From the NCBI GenBank assembly GCA_026873275.1, contig JANTUC010000010.1:310001-374000 (forward strand): a stretch of DNA of 64,000 nt. Reading direction: 5' to 3'. Each line of letters opens with the position of its first letter. Position 1 is the first letter of the stretch. Below, piece by piece: positions 1-12,955 of this stretch. The notes under the pieces were generated by a model. That model saw only the letters and a list, made by a program, of their open reading frames with translations. It was not told the origin of the DNA and did no database searches. Both the position numbers and the translations under genes were made by a program. This DNA comes from Pseudopithomyces maydicus. Taxonomy: Eukaryota > Ascomycota > Dothideomycetes > Pleosporales > Didymosphaeriaceae.

Positions 1-3000
1 AGGCTCGTTTGTGCACGTCATCGGAAAGTTCTCCACATCAGGGCAATGCATCGTTGACAACCATCACAACATGCTCATTCTCCATCCCGACCATCTCATT
101 TCCGCGACCGTAGTTGCAGACTCGTTTGGCTGTCTACGCCGAGCTGTTCTTCAGGACCGGGTCAAAGCAACGAGCAGAGCGAACAGCCCCATGCTGTATG
201 GCACACTCCTGCACGAGCTGTTTCAAGAGGCCTTAAAAGCCAATCAATGGGGTACGGATTTTCTTCTGGAAACCATTGATAAACTCCTGCCGAGCAAATT
301 CGAGACGATCCTCGAAATCAACTCAACTTGCGAAGAAGTCACAGAGCACATGAAGAGCAAACTCCCAGAATTGCAGTCTTGGGCCAAGGTCTTCGTATCT
401 GCGAGACCCCGGGCGGACGCTCTGGTGCGCGAAATGAACGGAAAGCAATCGATCATGAGCATCAACAAGCTTCTCGATGTTGAAGAGCACGTATGGTCGC
501 CGATGTACGGCTTGAAGGGCAACATTGATGCTACTGTACAAGTGACCATGCAAGACGACCAAGGCGAGCGCACTCTCACGGTTCCTTTCGAAGTCAAGAC
601 CGGCAAGAACTCCTCGAACGCTGCACACGTTGCCCAGACCGCTTTGTATAATTTGTTATTGTCTAATCGTTATGGTAAGTCTTCATGCTGTTTTGCTTGG
701 ATCACTGCTGACTCATAGTGATATAGATGTCGATGTTGCATACGGTATTTTGTATTATCTCGAGACGTCAGACACCAGCCGCATACCTGCTATCCGCAAC
801 GATATCATTCACATGATCATAAAGCGCAATGAGTTAGCATGCTACGTACGGGATCGCATCGAGCTCCCTGAGATGTTAAAAGAAGACCACAAGTGCGGAA
901 AGTGTTACGCGCAAGAAGCATGTTTTCTGTACCACAAGCTGGTCGAAGACGGCAACGGCGAGCGATTGAACAAGAAGGCGAAAGAGCGCTACGATGAATT
1001 GGTCCAGGACCTGAAACCTTCTGACCAGGAATTTTTGAAGAAGTGGGATGACTTGCTCACGAAAGAAGAATCCGACATGATGAAGTTCCGTCGAGAGCTG
1101 TGGACGATGCTGAGCAGCGAAAGAGAGAAACTCGGCAGATGCTTCTCAAATGTCGTACTGGAACCGGGATCAGGCCATGAGGAGAAGAACGGCCAGAAGA
1201 TCAACCGCTACAGCTATGCCTTCGTCAAGCCGCAACCGAAACCTGGGTTTTCTTTCACGGAATCTCAACTGCTAGTCGGTGAGCCCGTCGTAGTATCCGA
1301 TGAGCAAGGTCACTTTGCGCTGGCCAATGGGTATGTCACCAACGTACAGAAGCGTCGCATCACCGTGGCTGTGGATCGCCGCTTGCACAACTCTCGTACC
1401 AAGCTCCCGAACTTTCACCCGCAAAACAATCAGACGTTCACTGGCATCATGGAAGTGACAAAAGAAGACGAACCAGTCTCAGTACCAGAATACCGAAGCG
1501 ACGAAGATCCAGTTTTGTATCGTTTGGATAAGGATGAATTCAGCAACGGCATGGCGGCTGCTCGCAACAACTTGATCCAAATCATGGATAACAGTGTCTA
1601 CAAAGCGCGAGACCTTCGCGCACTTATCGTTGGTGACCGTGCGCCTGCTTTCACCAATATTAGCGATGCATCCCTTCCCGAGTCCTCACAGATGTCGATG
1701 AACTCGGATCAGAAAGCAGCAGTGTCCAAAGTCATGTCGGCTAAAGACTATGCTCTGGTTCTGGGAATGCCTGGCACGGGAAAGACTACTACCATCGCGC
1801 ACATCATTCGTACGCTTGTTGCCAGGGGTAAGAGTGTTCTTCTTACCTCTTACACTCATACTGCAGTCGACAATATCCTGCTCAAGATAAAAAAGGACAA
1901 CATTGGCGTCTTGCGCATCGGTGCCACGGCGAAGATACATCCTGAGGTGCGCCAGTTTGCTACCCTGGCAGCCGAAACGAAGAACAGCTTGGAGGAGCTC
2001 GAGAAGTCTTGGATGGAACCACCGGTCGTAGCCACGACCTGTCTTTCTATCAACCACCCCCTATTCAACCGGCGCATCTTCGATTACTGCATCGTCGACG
2101 AAGCCTCCCAAATCACACTCCCAGTCTGCCTAGGACCCATCCGTATGTCGCAAAAGTTCATCCTCGTCGGAGACCACTATCAGCTTCCGCCTCTGGTCCA
2201 GAACAAACACGCAGCAGAAGGCGGCCTGGACGTCTCCCTCTTCAAAATGCTCTGCGAAGCGCACCCCCAGGCTGTCGTCAGCCTAGAGCACCAATACCGC
2301 ATGTGCGCCGACATCATGCTCCTCTCCAACACATTCATCTACTCGGGCCGCCTCAAATGCGGGACCCCGTCCGTAGCATCGCGCCAACTCACCCTGCCCA
2401 ACCCTACCGGCCTCTCCGCCCACCACCACCACCACCACCACCACAATCACAATGCCAAACTTCACTCCTCCCATCCTACCAGGGATACCGCATTCTGCCC
2501 CGGACCCACATCCCCCACCTGCTGGCTCTCCCGCGCGCTCTCCCCTCCTCCCCCGTCATCTTCATAAACACGGACCCCATCTCCCCAACCCTCGAATCCG
2601 CCTCCGGCCCCCGCATCAACAACACAACCGAAGCCCGCCTCATCACGCACCTCACCCTCTCGCTCCTCGCCCTCGGCGTCTCCCCCTCCGAACTCGGCAT
2701 CATCGCCCTCTACCGCAGCCAGCTCGCCCTCCTGCGCGCCTCCCTCTCCTCAGCCATGACGCAAACACAGTGCTCCGAGCTCGCAGCCCCGAGCGCGGGC
2801 GCGAGCACGGCAGCAGTGGAGCTGCACACCGCGGACCGGTTCCAGGGGCGCGACAAAGAGGTTGTGCTCGTGTCGTGCGTGCGGAGCAACGAGGCGGGGG
2901 TGGTGGGCGACTTGCTCAAGGATAGAAGGAGGGTTAATGTGGCGCTTACGAGGGCGAGGAGTAAGCTGATTATCGTGGGCAGCGAGAAGACGCTGTGTGG

Positions 3001-3446
3001 GAATGAGCTGCTGAGGGATATTGTGGGGTTGTGTAGGGGGAGGGGTGGGTTTTGGATGTCGAGCGGGAGATGCTGGATGGGCATGCGTTTAGTGAGGGAT
3101 TTACGCAGGGGACGGGGAGGACGGAGGGGGATGCGGTGAGGATGCGGGGTCTGGCGGAGAGGGTGGATGTCGATGTGGATGTCGATGTGGATGGGGATGT
3201 GCGCACGAGTTCGAGACCGAATGCAGGGACGAAGCGCAAGGCGTTGGGCGATATCACGACGGGGGAGAGATGAATTCTAGAGCGCGGGAGAAGAGGCAGA
3301 AGACGCCGAGCGGGAGTCCGGAACTTCTCCCCAAGGCGTACAAGAATCCGGCGTATAAGATGCCGGGGAAGGTGTGTCGGGGTGGGCGGAAGGACTTGTT
3401 GGAGGGACGCCCTGTTTTGCAGGATATATTCAACGATGCGGTTTGA
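1..3446 (+). CDS. DNA2: DNA replication ATP-dependent helicase/nuclease Dna2 (5'-truncated by window; three frame breaks)
   Basis: Dna2 trims long 5' flaps of Okazaki fragments and resects DNA ends in the nucleus. Exons are <2-674 and 727-3446, joined by a GTAAGT...ATATAG intron. The nuclease domain shows the first Fe-S cysteine in CLRRAVL and the other three in CGKCYAQEAC. The helicase shows Walker A GMPGTGKTTT, Walker B DEASQ, GDHYQLPPL, then DRFQGRDKEVVLVS and NVALTRARSKL. The C-terminus ends in GRPVLQDIFNDAV as in other fungal Dna2. The frame must change three times: near 2540-2555 between CWLSRAL and VIFINTD, near 3030-3045, and near 3258-3266. Each change equals one missing base, and all are at C or G runs. 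With three bases added the visible part is 1,131 codons plus stop. A (CAC)n tract around 2420-2445 encodes a polyhistidine stretch. Identity is certain; whether the breaks are real is doubtful. Confidence 0.93.
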
Positions 3447-4092
3447 ATTAGAGACGGGTTTGGGAAACATATATGAATTTTGGGTAGGGTAGGGTTTGGA
3501 TTATGACTTGGGATATGGGTGGCTGGGTATGGGTTGGGCTTGGACTGCAACTTGGGTATAGGTCTATGGTACGGTGACGATCATCTGCTTTTTGGATTAG
3601 CGAGTACGTACTTGTTTACATGTTGTTGTTTAGCAATATAGTTAGCTGGCTATCTAACTAGCAACTTGGAGTCAATCACAAAGGTCGTTGGTCAACCACA
3701 CCACATCACGCGTCCTCATTCCCAGCCCACCTTCTCCATAAATACATACATCGACGCGTGACGCCCTTGACATACATATATAACACAATCCTTCTCCATG
3801 TGACCACCTTCCTTCTCGCGCGCCGTCCATCCCGTCTCGGCATTCATCTATCCCATCACGCGACGTCACAGGTCTTGGCCGACATGCTCTGAATCCTTGC
3901 ATCGCCTGCGCATAGATTTGCCTGATCTCGGTCTTGAAATGCGACCGTCGCGTTCGTGATAAAGCGCATATGTTTTTGTAAATCCGCATTTGCGTAGATT
4001 TCTCAGAACGGCAGTGTCGTGTAGGCTCTCGATTGAAACGCGTATTCCACATCACATACAGACAGACATATCCACATATAGGTCTACCAAGC
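3447..4092. other. intergenic, no gene seen
   Basis: This stretch follows the DNA2 stop. It is TG-rich just after the stop and AT-rich near 3590-3670. I see no conserved reading frame or RNA gene. Confidence 0.5.
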
Positions 4093-4509
4093 ATGGCTCA
4101 AGGTCCGCCCCTCCCTTCCCTCCCCCTCTCTTCTCCATCCTCCCTATCCACCTCCACCCTCGCCCCCTAGATATCCCCTCCCCCTCCACCACCCCACGTG
4201 CATCCCAGCTACCTCCCCTCCCTCCCTCCCTCGCTAACCCCTCCCAGACCCCCCCACCCCCAAAAGCAGCACCACCACCCCTCCAAACCCTCCCTCTGGG
4301 CCTCCCTCCGCGCCGAAAACGCCGCCCGCAAAGCGGCCCAAACCCAACGCCTATCCGCGGCCCAAACGCAGCAGCGCACCGGCTACGACAGCTCGGGCCG
4401 CCCGGCGACGCAGTGGCGGCGCGAGCACAACGAGCGCTGGGGCAGGGAGCAGGATGCTGATAATAGGAAGTTTGTGGCGGAGGTGTGGGATTTTTGTGCG
4501 GTTATGTGA
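4093..4509 (+). CDS. small unknown protein, probably spliced
   Basis: I do not recognise this protein. The supported part is the 3' portion (about 4255-4509). It is hydrophilic, with SLWASLRAENAARK, GYDSSGRPATQWRREHNERW and the C-terminal EVWDFCAVM, which reads like a conserved fungal small protein and not noise. An ATG at 4093 in good context begins MAQG but meets a stop at 4168. A tentative model joins 4093-4102 to 4248-4509 through an intron with a weak GTCCGC donor and a CCCAG acceptor. That model also needs one extra C in the seven-C run at 4249-4255 and gives about 90 aa. The run is the same kind of site that breaks other genes here. The start and intron are uncertain. Confidence 0.4.
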
Positions 4510-4602
4510 TGGGGTGGGGTGGACTGGACTGGGTGCCCGGGGGAGGGGGGGGGGGGAGGGGAAAAGGGAGGAGGGAAAGGGGGAGGGGGAGGAGATGCGG
4601 AG
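4508..4602 (+). repeat. G-rich tract including a 12-G run
   Basis: Directly after the small gene's stop, the plus strand carries many runs of three to five G and an uninterrupted G12 at 4545-4556. The arrangement fits the G3+ N1-7 pattern of a G-quadruplex several times over. It lies in the likely 3' UTR of the small gene. Confidence 0.6.
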
Positions 4603-5494
4603 GCGTTGAAGCTGAGGTGGAGCGGTTGGTTGTCGTTGGGGGGACTGCATGACTATGTATGCGTGGTGCTGGTGCTAGACTGGCAAGCCAGGCGCGGTGA
4701 GTTAGTTTGTCTGATAGAAGGACCAGAATGATGGGCTGGATGTGAGAATCTTGGAAGGTGGGTGGGTGGGATTGGGGTTTGGATGAGTATGTATTTATAC
4801 CGGGATAATGTAGATCTAATGCGTATGTATGTATTACGTGTATGTGTATGATATGCGCTCTATACAACCCCCCTCCCTCTCTATTCATACCTCCACCCCC
4901 CACGCAAACACTCAACCACCCATCTATCCATCTATCCACGCCCTCTATCAACTCCACACTCCAACCACGCATTACCCTCCCCTCTCCTCCTCTCCCTCCC
5001 TCACAGCGCAAGAACACACAAAAGCAGAACCCCAAAAAAGGACGATGAAAAAAAGAAAAAGAAGCAAGAGAGAAGAGGGGATATATAGTAAGTAGTTACG
5101 GCACCGGGATATCGACTCGACTCGACCCGACTCGACCCGACTTCCAAACCGTCAACTCAACCCAACGCCATCGCAATGCATGTCATGTAATCGGAGAGGA
5201 GAGAAAAAGTAAACCCCCCCACCCCACCCTAATCCCCCTTTCCTTGCCCATATCCAACCAATCGAAATACCAACCAAGCCCAACCCGCTAGAAACACACA
5301 AGAAGGCAAGGTAAGGTAGTAGGGGAAAAAAACGAAAAAGAAGAAAAAAAAAACACAAATCCATCAATCCATCAATCCATCATCATCATCAATCATAACA
5401 CCACGCCTCCGTTCCCCTTCTTTCCCTCTCCATTCCCTCCTCCCCAACCACCACATTACTCAGTTAACTCATCTGAAACCCACGTCTTTGCCCC
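4603..5494. other. intergenic with pyrimidine-rich and simple repeats
   Basis: No supported gene. Plus-strand pyrimidine-rich sequence dominates 4865-5010. A short CTCGACCCGA-type tandem repeat lies at about 5112-5142, and ATCAATCC/ATC repeats lie at about 5361-5395. The end nearest 5494 is probably the 3' UTR of the minus-strand giant gene. Confidence 0.5.
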
Positions 5495-8400
5495 CTAGAC
5501 AAAGCCCGCCATCTTCTTAAACCAACTCCCCCTCTTCCCCGTCGCCGCCGCACCCTCCGCCGGCCTCCCATCCCACGTCCTAACGGGGGGCGCCTCCGCA
5601 TACGCCTCGGCATACGTCTGCCTCCTCCTCCTCCGCTCCCTATCCTTGTCGGCCTCCTCGTCCTCGCGTCCCCCCTCAAAGTGCGATCTCCTCCTCGCAC
5701 TCTTCCTCTCGCGCTCGCGCTCGCGCTCTCTCTCCCTCTCCCTCTCCTCTTTACGCTCGCGCTCCTCCTTCTCGCGCTTACTCCGCTTCGGGTGGCGAAT
5801 CCGATTCCGTATCTCCTCATCGGCCGACGCCGTTTCCTCGTCGCCGACGCCGTCGCGGATGCCGGGCGGGGGGTCGAATACCGTTTCTGCCAGCGGGGCG
5901 CAAGCGGCGGTTCGTTGGAGAGGGAGTCCACCCACGAGGACGTCTTGTCGCCGCCCTTGGTGAGGTAGGGCATATTTTCCTCCTCGCGGGAGCGGTGGGC
6001 GGAGCGATGGCGGGACGACTGGTGGGTCGCGCCGTTGCGGGGGTCGAAGTAGTCTGCGATGGGCTCGGGAGCGGGCGCCGGGTACTCTGAGTTTCTGCGC
6101 TGGGCGCGGCGTTCCTCGCGGCGGCGGCGGCGCTCCTCCGGGTCCTCGCCTTCGACGTAGGTTTTGCGGCGTTCGTTGTCTGGACGGGAGGAGCGCTCGC
6201 GGTCCTTGTCTTTGCGGCGGGAGGAGCGGTGCTCGCGGTCGTCGGGGGCCTTGCGGGAGTCGCGGGCGGCGCGGCGGGCGTCCTTGTCGTTCATGCGGCG
6301 GAGTTGCTCTTCGGCTTCCTTGTTTCTGCGTTCGAGCTCGGCCATCTGGCGGGCTTTCTTCTCGGCGAAGACGGCGCGCTCGTTATCGCGTTCGCGCTCG
6401 CGGCGACGTTCGGCCTTGCCCTCAATCTCTTCGAGCTCGGCGCGACGTGCCTCCTTTTCTGCTTGTCGCTTTGCCCTGCGCTCGGCGCGTCTGGCTTCGC
6501 GCTCGGCATCCGCATCGGTGCTGCCGTTGGCGCCGTCACCAGGCTCAGCAGCACCCTCCATGTCGCCATCGCGCATACGTGAGGGACGGCGCACGCTTCG
6601 GCGCTCGTGTCGAAGACGCTTCGCCTCGTCATCGTTGAGTCCGTCACGCGCAGAGGATCGCTTGCGCCGCTTGCGCTCTTCTTCTGTCTCGTAAGCTCGT
6701 CGACGCTCGCGCCTGTCGTCTTCAGGCGGCGGCGCAGCCTTGTCTTTCTTCTTGCCTAGTCCAAACATGCTCATTAATCCAGTCGCGGCGACAGCACCGG
6801 TGGCAGCAGCTGCAAACGTGTCGCGAGCGCTAGAGTTGCCGCGCTCACGACGATGTCGCTCGCGGCGCTCGCGGGGTGGTTCAGCTGGGGCCGGCTCGAC
6901 ATCCATCGGATCGATATCTACAGGGTCCTCGGCACTGGGCGGAGCAGTCAACGGTGGTTCGATAGGAGACACCGAGTCGTGTTTCGATTCGCGTTTGCGA
7001 CGCGACTTGACCTTTGGCGCAGGAGAAGGTGAGAGGGGCGCTTCTTCGTCCAAGCCCATGTCGACGTCCTGCTCGTCGTCCAAGGCATACGGGTCCGGCA
7101 CAGCTGCACCAATCAGGTTAGCTCCATTTCTCCGCTTACAACCTAGAACATGTCCCCGCCGTTTGGGGGCGGCTAGCTTACCTCGAGATTTGCCCTTTTC
7201 CCTAGTACTGGAACGTCTGCTGACTGAACCCCGCTCCCTCATGCCCATTACCTTGGCAGCCTTGGAGGCCACATGTGCGTCTGTGTCCGTTTGTGGCGGA
7301 GACATCATCGCGGCATCCTGATCAAATGACGGTCGGCGCGAGAGTGTACGAGGTGTAGCTGAAGTGCGTCGCGTCTTTGTACGAGTCGATGGCGGAGGAA
7401 CAGCCCCAAACAAGGAGGCGAGACCTGTGGCGCGTGTAGATTTCGAGCGCGAAGGCGTCTTGCTCATCTTGTCTGATCCAGACGATCTGGATATCACATC
7501 TTTATCCCGCGATGAAGATACACGAGCAGATTTCGAGCGGGATACGCTGGGTTTTGGTGGTGCAGCAGCAATACTGCCATCGTCTGTAGACTGCTTCCTG
7601 GCTGTCTTGGTTTTGGACGCTGCTGCCGCGCCAGCAGCAGCGCCCCAAAATCCCCATGATGCAGAACCACCGTTTCGGCTAACTTTGACGCGCTCCTTCT
7701 TGGGCGATTCTTGTTTGACCTCGGGCTCAGGCGGCGGCGTCGGAGGCGCAGGGGGAACTTCCTCCTCGAACGGTGCAGGCTCATCGTCAAGTAGATCATC
7801 CATGAAGTCGTCGAGTGGTGGGTCCGGCGGGGGCGGTGGAGGTGCCTCGACAATAGGATCAGGTTCTGCGACTGGTATAGCCCTAGATTTGCTGCTCTTG
7901 TCCTTCTTTTTCTTTGACTTCTTCTCGACAACGACAGGTTCGGGCTCAGGATCGCCAAAATCAATCAGCTCTGCCTCTTCTTCCATTGGGAACCCTCCAG
8001 GAACAGGCGTAGTGATCTTAGGAGGCGCTTCGATTACAGGCTCAGGGTCGGGTATCACCAGCGGTGCCTTCTTAGACTTGGATGCCTTCAAGGCAGCCTT
8101 CTCGGCAGCCTTCTTATCTTTCTTTGAAAGTTTCTTAGGCGTTGGTTCTATCACTTCGACAACAGGCGGTTCAGCAGGGATATCATCAAGAGCGTCTTCA
8201 AACTCTGGTTCAGGTTCAGGCTCTGGTACAATCACAGGTTCAGGTTCCGGTTCCGGTTCTACGGCCTTGGACTTGCTCTTCTTCGAAGATTTTTCATGTT
8301 TATCAGTCTTTGACTTCTTGAGTTTAGAAGATGACTTGACTATGACCGGCTCGGGTTCTGGTTCCGGCTCGGGTTCTGGTTCAAGAGCGGGTTCGTCAGC

Positions 8401-11400
8401 AATCAGAGGTTCTGGTGGGTTCGGCGCTTCGTCCATAAAAGTCGGGGCTGAGTCATCGATCATGAAATCTGTTACTTTCGGGGGTCGGGTTTCGGCTCAG
8501 ACTTTGTGATCTTGCGCAAAGAGATACCCCATGCGCTGCCCCAACCTCCACTCGACTCTTCCTTCTTGGGAGGGATGTCCTTGTCGAGCTCAGCGAGCAG
8601 ATCGGCGGCGGGAACGTCTTTGACAAGGTCGAGAAGGTCATCGTCAATTGCAGGAGCTGGTTCGACGGGAGGCGGTGGAGGAGGTGCAGGCTCTTCAACA
8701 ACAACGCCCTTCTTCTTTTTCTTCTTGTCTTTCTTGGACGATGAAGCTGCAAGAGCTGCTTTTTCTTCTGCCAAACGTGTGGCTTCGGCTTCTTCAGCCA
8801 ACCTTTGCGCTTCAGCTTCGGCTTCGGCTGCGGCTGCGGCTTCGGCTGCTGCAGCTGCTGCAGCTTCAGCTTCAGCGGCCTCCGCAGCTTCACGTTCGAT
8901 ACGCTCCTGTTCTTCGCGCTCCTTCTTTTCTTTGGCCTCGCGTTCTCTCTTCTGCTTCGCCGTCTCCTTCTTCTTGGACGAACCCCAGATGGCAGATCCC
9001 CAACCGCCGCTGGACTCTTCCTCCTTCTTCGCCTTCGCAGCCTCTTCAGCCTCCTTCCTAGCTTTCTCGGCTTTCTCGGCTTCCTCAGCCGCCTTAGCTG
9101 CCTCTTCGGCTGCTCTTATCTCTTCCTCGGCGGCCTTGATTTCAGCCTCTAAGCGCTCTTGTTCTAAACGCTCTTGTTCCTCTCGTTCCAAGCGCTCTTG
9201 TTCCTCCCGGGCTTCTCTCTCGATCCGCTCCTGCTCTTCTTTCTCGGCTCGCTCCTTCTCCTCGCGCTCCTTCTTTTCCTTCGCTTCGCGCTCCCGTTTC
9301 TGCTTGGCGGTTTCTTTCTTCTTGGAGGAACCCCAGATGGCAGCTCCCCAGCCAGAACTCGCCTCGGCTTCTTTCTTAGCCTCAGCCTCCTCTGCCTCAA
9401 TGCGAGCTTTCTCCTCTGCCTCGAGGCGGGCCTTCTCAGCTTCTTCAGCTTCAATTCGAAGTCGCTCCGCTTCTTCAGCTTCCAGACGGAGTCTTTCGGC
9501 TTCAGCCTCTTCGGCCTCGATGCGTGCTTTTTCGGCGGCTTCGTTAGCGGCCGCAAGGTCGGCTTCGTACTTGTCCATCTTCGCCTGTTGCTCCTTGTCC
9601 CACTTCTCCTTGTCTTTCTTTTCCTGGGCAATCCTCTTCTTCTTCCCGGTGGCAGTCTCCTTTTTCGGAGGAGGTGGAGGGACGTAGTCTTCCCATACAG
9701 GAGCTTCCGGAATGGGTGGCGCTTCAGGTACTGGATCCTCCTTCGGTGGGTCATCAAGACTGATGAGATCCTCGAATGTGTCTCTCGGTGACTTGGAAGC
9801 CGAATCCTTGGTGGTCGTCTTGCTGAGCTTGCCGCTGTCTTCTTCGTCCTTCTTCTTCTTTTTCTTTTTAGAGGACGAGAAACCCAGATCCCAACCATCG
9901 TCTTCAACCGGAGGTGCCTCGATCTCCTTCATTGGTGGCAATTGTGGCTCACCAAGAAGATCGATCTCACCAGGCGGCGTGGGAGCACCAGGAAAGCCAC
10001 CGATGACGCCCTTCTTGCCTTTCTTGGTCTTCTTACCAATGTTGAATTGGGCGCTTCCCCATGGATCGTCTTCATCAGGCTTTTGAATCGGAGCAGAAGC
10101 AAATTCGTCCGTAACGTCAAGAGGATCATCTTTTGTCGAATTCTTGCTCATTTTCTTGCCCCAGGATGGAGTGCCCCATTCCTCCTCCTCTGGTGCCTTG
10201 GGCTCTTCGATGGCGTCTGCTTCTTGAACTTGGGCGCTCTCCACAACCACGGGGTCCTTTTTCTTCTTCTTGCTACCCCAAATGGAGCCGAAACTCCATT
10301 CGTCACCATCCTTCTCCTTTTCAGGTTCCGGCGCTGGTGGTTCAGGTAAGGGCTCTTCTGCGCCTTTCTTACCTTTCTTCTTCTTGGTGGTGGTGGTTAC
10401 AGCCATGCCCCAGTCATCGCCCCAGTCGTCTTTCTTTTCCTCGACAGCTGGCTCGGGCTCAGGTTCGGGCTCAGGCGGAGGGGGAGGCGGTGGTTCGACG
10501 GGCTTGGGCTCCTCCTTACTTCTCTTGCTCTTCTTCTTTTTGCTGGTTGTTGCAGCAGGCATGCCCCATCCATCCAACGAATCCTGGCTCTTCACGGGCG
10601 CAACGGGAGCTGCTGTCGCCGCCTCGGCCTCGGCGGCGGCTGCAGCAGCCGCAGCATCTTCCTGTTCTTTCTTTATACGCTCAGCCTCTTCCTCGTCCTC
10701 TTTCCTTTTGCGTTCGGCCTCTTCCTCGTCGGCTATCGCTTTCGCTGCCGCCTCTTCTTTCATTTTCTTCTCCAACTTCTTCCTCTGACCCTTACTGAGC
10801 CCAGCAAAAGGATCGACGGCAGGCTCCTCTGGAGGCGGAGGTGGTGGTGGTTCTTCGACTACTGGTTCAGGCGCGGGTTCAGGAACTTCAGGCTCTGGTG
10901 GAGGCAGTTCTTCAACAACTGCGCCCTTCTTCCCTTTTTTCTTCTTAGTAGTGCCCACTGCAGCACCCCACCCACCGCCCCATCCTTCGTCCTCTTTCGG
11001 GGGCTCAGGTACAGGCTCAGGGGCAGGTTCAGGGACAGGTTCAGGTACTGGAGTGACTTCCTCAACCACACCGCCCTTCTTCTTTTTCTTCTTATCTTTC
11101 GTGGTGTTGCCGAAAGAAAAGGAACCCCAATCATCGTCAGCAGGCGGTGGTGGAACGGGAACAGGGGCAGGCTCTGGAGTCGGTTCTGCTTTGGCCTCTG
11201 CTAGCATGGCCAAGATGGGGCTTTTCTTCTTCGCCTTCTTATCAACCTTCTTTCCAAAGCTGAATCCCCAGCCATCGTCTTCTGCGGGCTTTTCTTCTTC
11301 GGGTGGTGGAGCAGGAGGGGTGCTTCCCTTTCCGAACCCATCGAAATTGAAATCGAAGTCATCCTTCTTTTGGGTATCACCGGAACCCCAAGGATTATCA

Positions 11401-12955
11401 CTCTTGCCAGTGTCTTCTTTTTCGCCGCCCAATCCTCCCCAGGATGATGTTGGTTTAGATCCCCAACTGCTAGTCCAACTGCCAAGACCGCCTAGGCCGA
11501 ATGAAGATGCTTTTGCGCCGATATCACCAAAGTTCATGTCAATCTTGGGCGCACCGGAATCGTCTCCAAGATCAATACTATCAAAGGTCGTGTTGGGATC
11601 TGCTGCATGCGGGTCAGGAGGTGGAGGTGCTGCAGGTTCAGCCGCCTATCGTGAAGTTAGCCGCATTGATACGTAGTATTTAAGCAAGCGAGATGACGGA
11701 CCTTCCCCTTTTTCCCCTTCTTCTTCTTGCCCGGCGCCGCAAACGAACCCCATCCATCGTCTTCGGCGGCCGCTCCTCCGTTGCCATCGGCCCAGCTGAG
11801 ATCGCCGCCTGCACTTGGAGCTGCTGCTGCTGCTGCAGCGGCGGCCGCCGCCGCAGCTTCCTCCTCCTCTTTTTTCTTTCGCTCTGCTTCCTCTTCCTCT
11901 TCCTTCTTTTTGCGCTCTGCTTCCTCTTCCTCTTCCTGTTTCTTCGTCTTCTTTTTCTTCTTCTTGGTAGTCGTCGCTGCGCCCCAGTCATCACCCCAAT
12001 CATCATCTTTCTTCTCATCTCCGCCATCTCCACCGCTGCCTCCACCGTCCGCTGGTGGATCTCCGCCACCATTATCAGCAGGAGGTGGAGGTTCTGCGGG
12101 GGCTCTGGTGGTTTCTCGGGCTCGTCGAAGGGGTTTTTCGATGGTGCAGCTTTCTTGTTGTTCTTCTTCTTCCCATGTGACCTTACTCCATCATCATGGA
12201 ATCCAAAATCAATATCTGCGTAGAGCGATTTCTCATCGAAGAAGAGTGAAGAAGACGGTGATGTGTTGCGACTAATACGCAGGCAATTAGGGACGTCGGA
12301 ACAGATGGAAGCATTCAAAGAAGGGAAAGGCGTATATTCGGGCGTGTGCGCTGTGGCAAGTGCATCCGTGGTGGTATAGTCGGGTGGAAGATCGGCAAGA
12401 GTGTCGTCGTAGGAAGGAGGCGGTGTTCCATCGTGGCTCTGCGGCGTTTCCAGCCAGAGTTCGCGCGACGGTGCAGATGTGGGTGGTAGGAGTGCATTAA
12501 GTTGCGTCGAAAGATTATGAATCTACGTCTGTCAGCATAACGGAATGATAAGGATAATTGAAAATAAAAATAATGTCCTGGGCCACCACGGTGCGCTTCA
12601 CAGTACCGCCAGGCGGGTGCGAGAAACCAAAACAAAGCAGGGGGATATCGTCCAAATAAACGTGCCGTACCGAAATTCCGTGATTATTCAAGTGACATTC
12701 TTCCTCGTTGCGGTACTCCAGTCGATCCAGCGCCTGAAATATATCGCCCAGCAAGCCCGCAAACTTGCCCCTCTCTTCAAGTCCATACTCAGGAATGCTG
12801 GTCCCACACTCGCTGCTGACCGCGGTCTTCCCACCGAAGCCCGAAATCCTGCTCCTCATGCTATCATCCGATCCAGTCCTCGATGACGGCCGGGTCCTTG
12901 GTCTCGCATATGGAGCGGCGGCGGCGGGGCGCCGCGAGCGGGCGTAGGGAGACAT
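5495..12955 (-). CDS. giant WG-repeat, polylysine and E/P-rich low-complexity protein (function unknown)
   Basis: The model has exons 12955-12602, 12522-11702 and 11645-5495 with introns GTGAAG...GTAG and GTCCGT...GATAG, giving about 2,442 aa. The first ~120 residues look globular (GKFAGLLGDIFQALDRLEY). The middle is about fifteen units in which an acidic stretch is followed by one or two WG/W-G motifs and then a polylysine block (for example DDWGDDWGMAVTTTTKKKKG), separated by EPEP/PPPP linkers. Long charged coiled-coil-like stretches (EEAERLRLEAEEAERLRIE) follow. The C-terminal third is basic RRERRER sequence ending WFKKMAGFV. Three single-base frame losses are needed, at G runs 12098-12102, 8480-8484 and 5895-5898. 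With them restored the exon lengths are multiples of three (354, 822, 6153). I recognise no enzyme domain. It could be a scaffold protein. Confidence 0.75.

Noticed and set aside
7364..9687. Long plus-strand open frames (7364-8509 and 8506-9687) opposite the giant gene
   Set aside because: They are Ser/Gly/Phe-rich mirror images of the Glu/Lys/Pro-coding minus strand. Their composition is fully explained by the repeats of the real gene.
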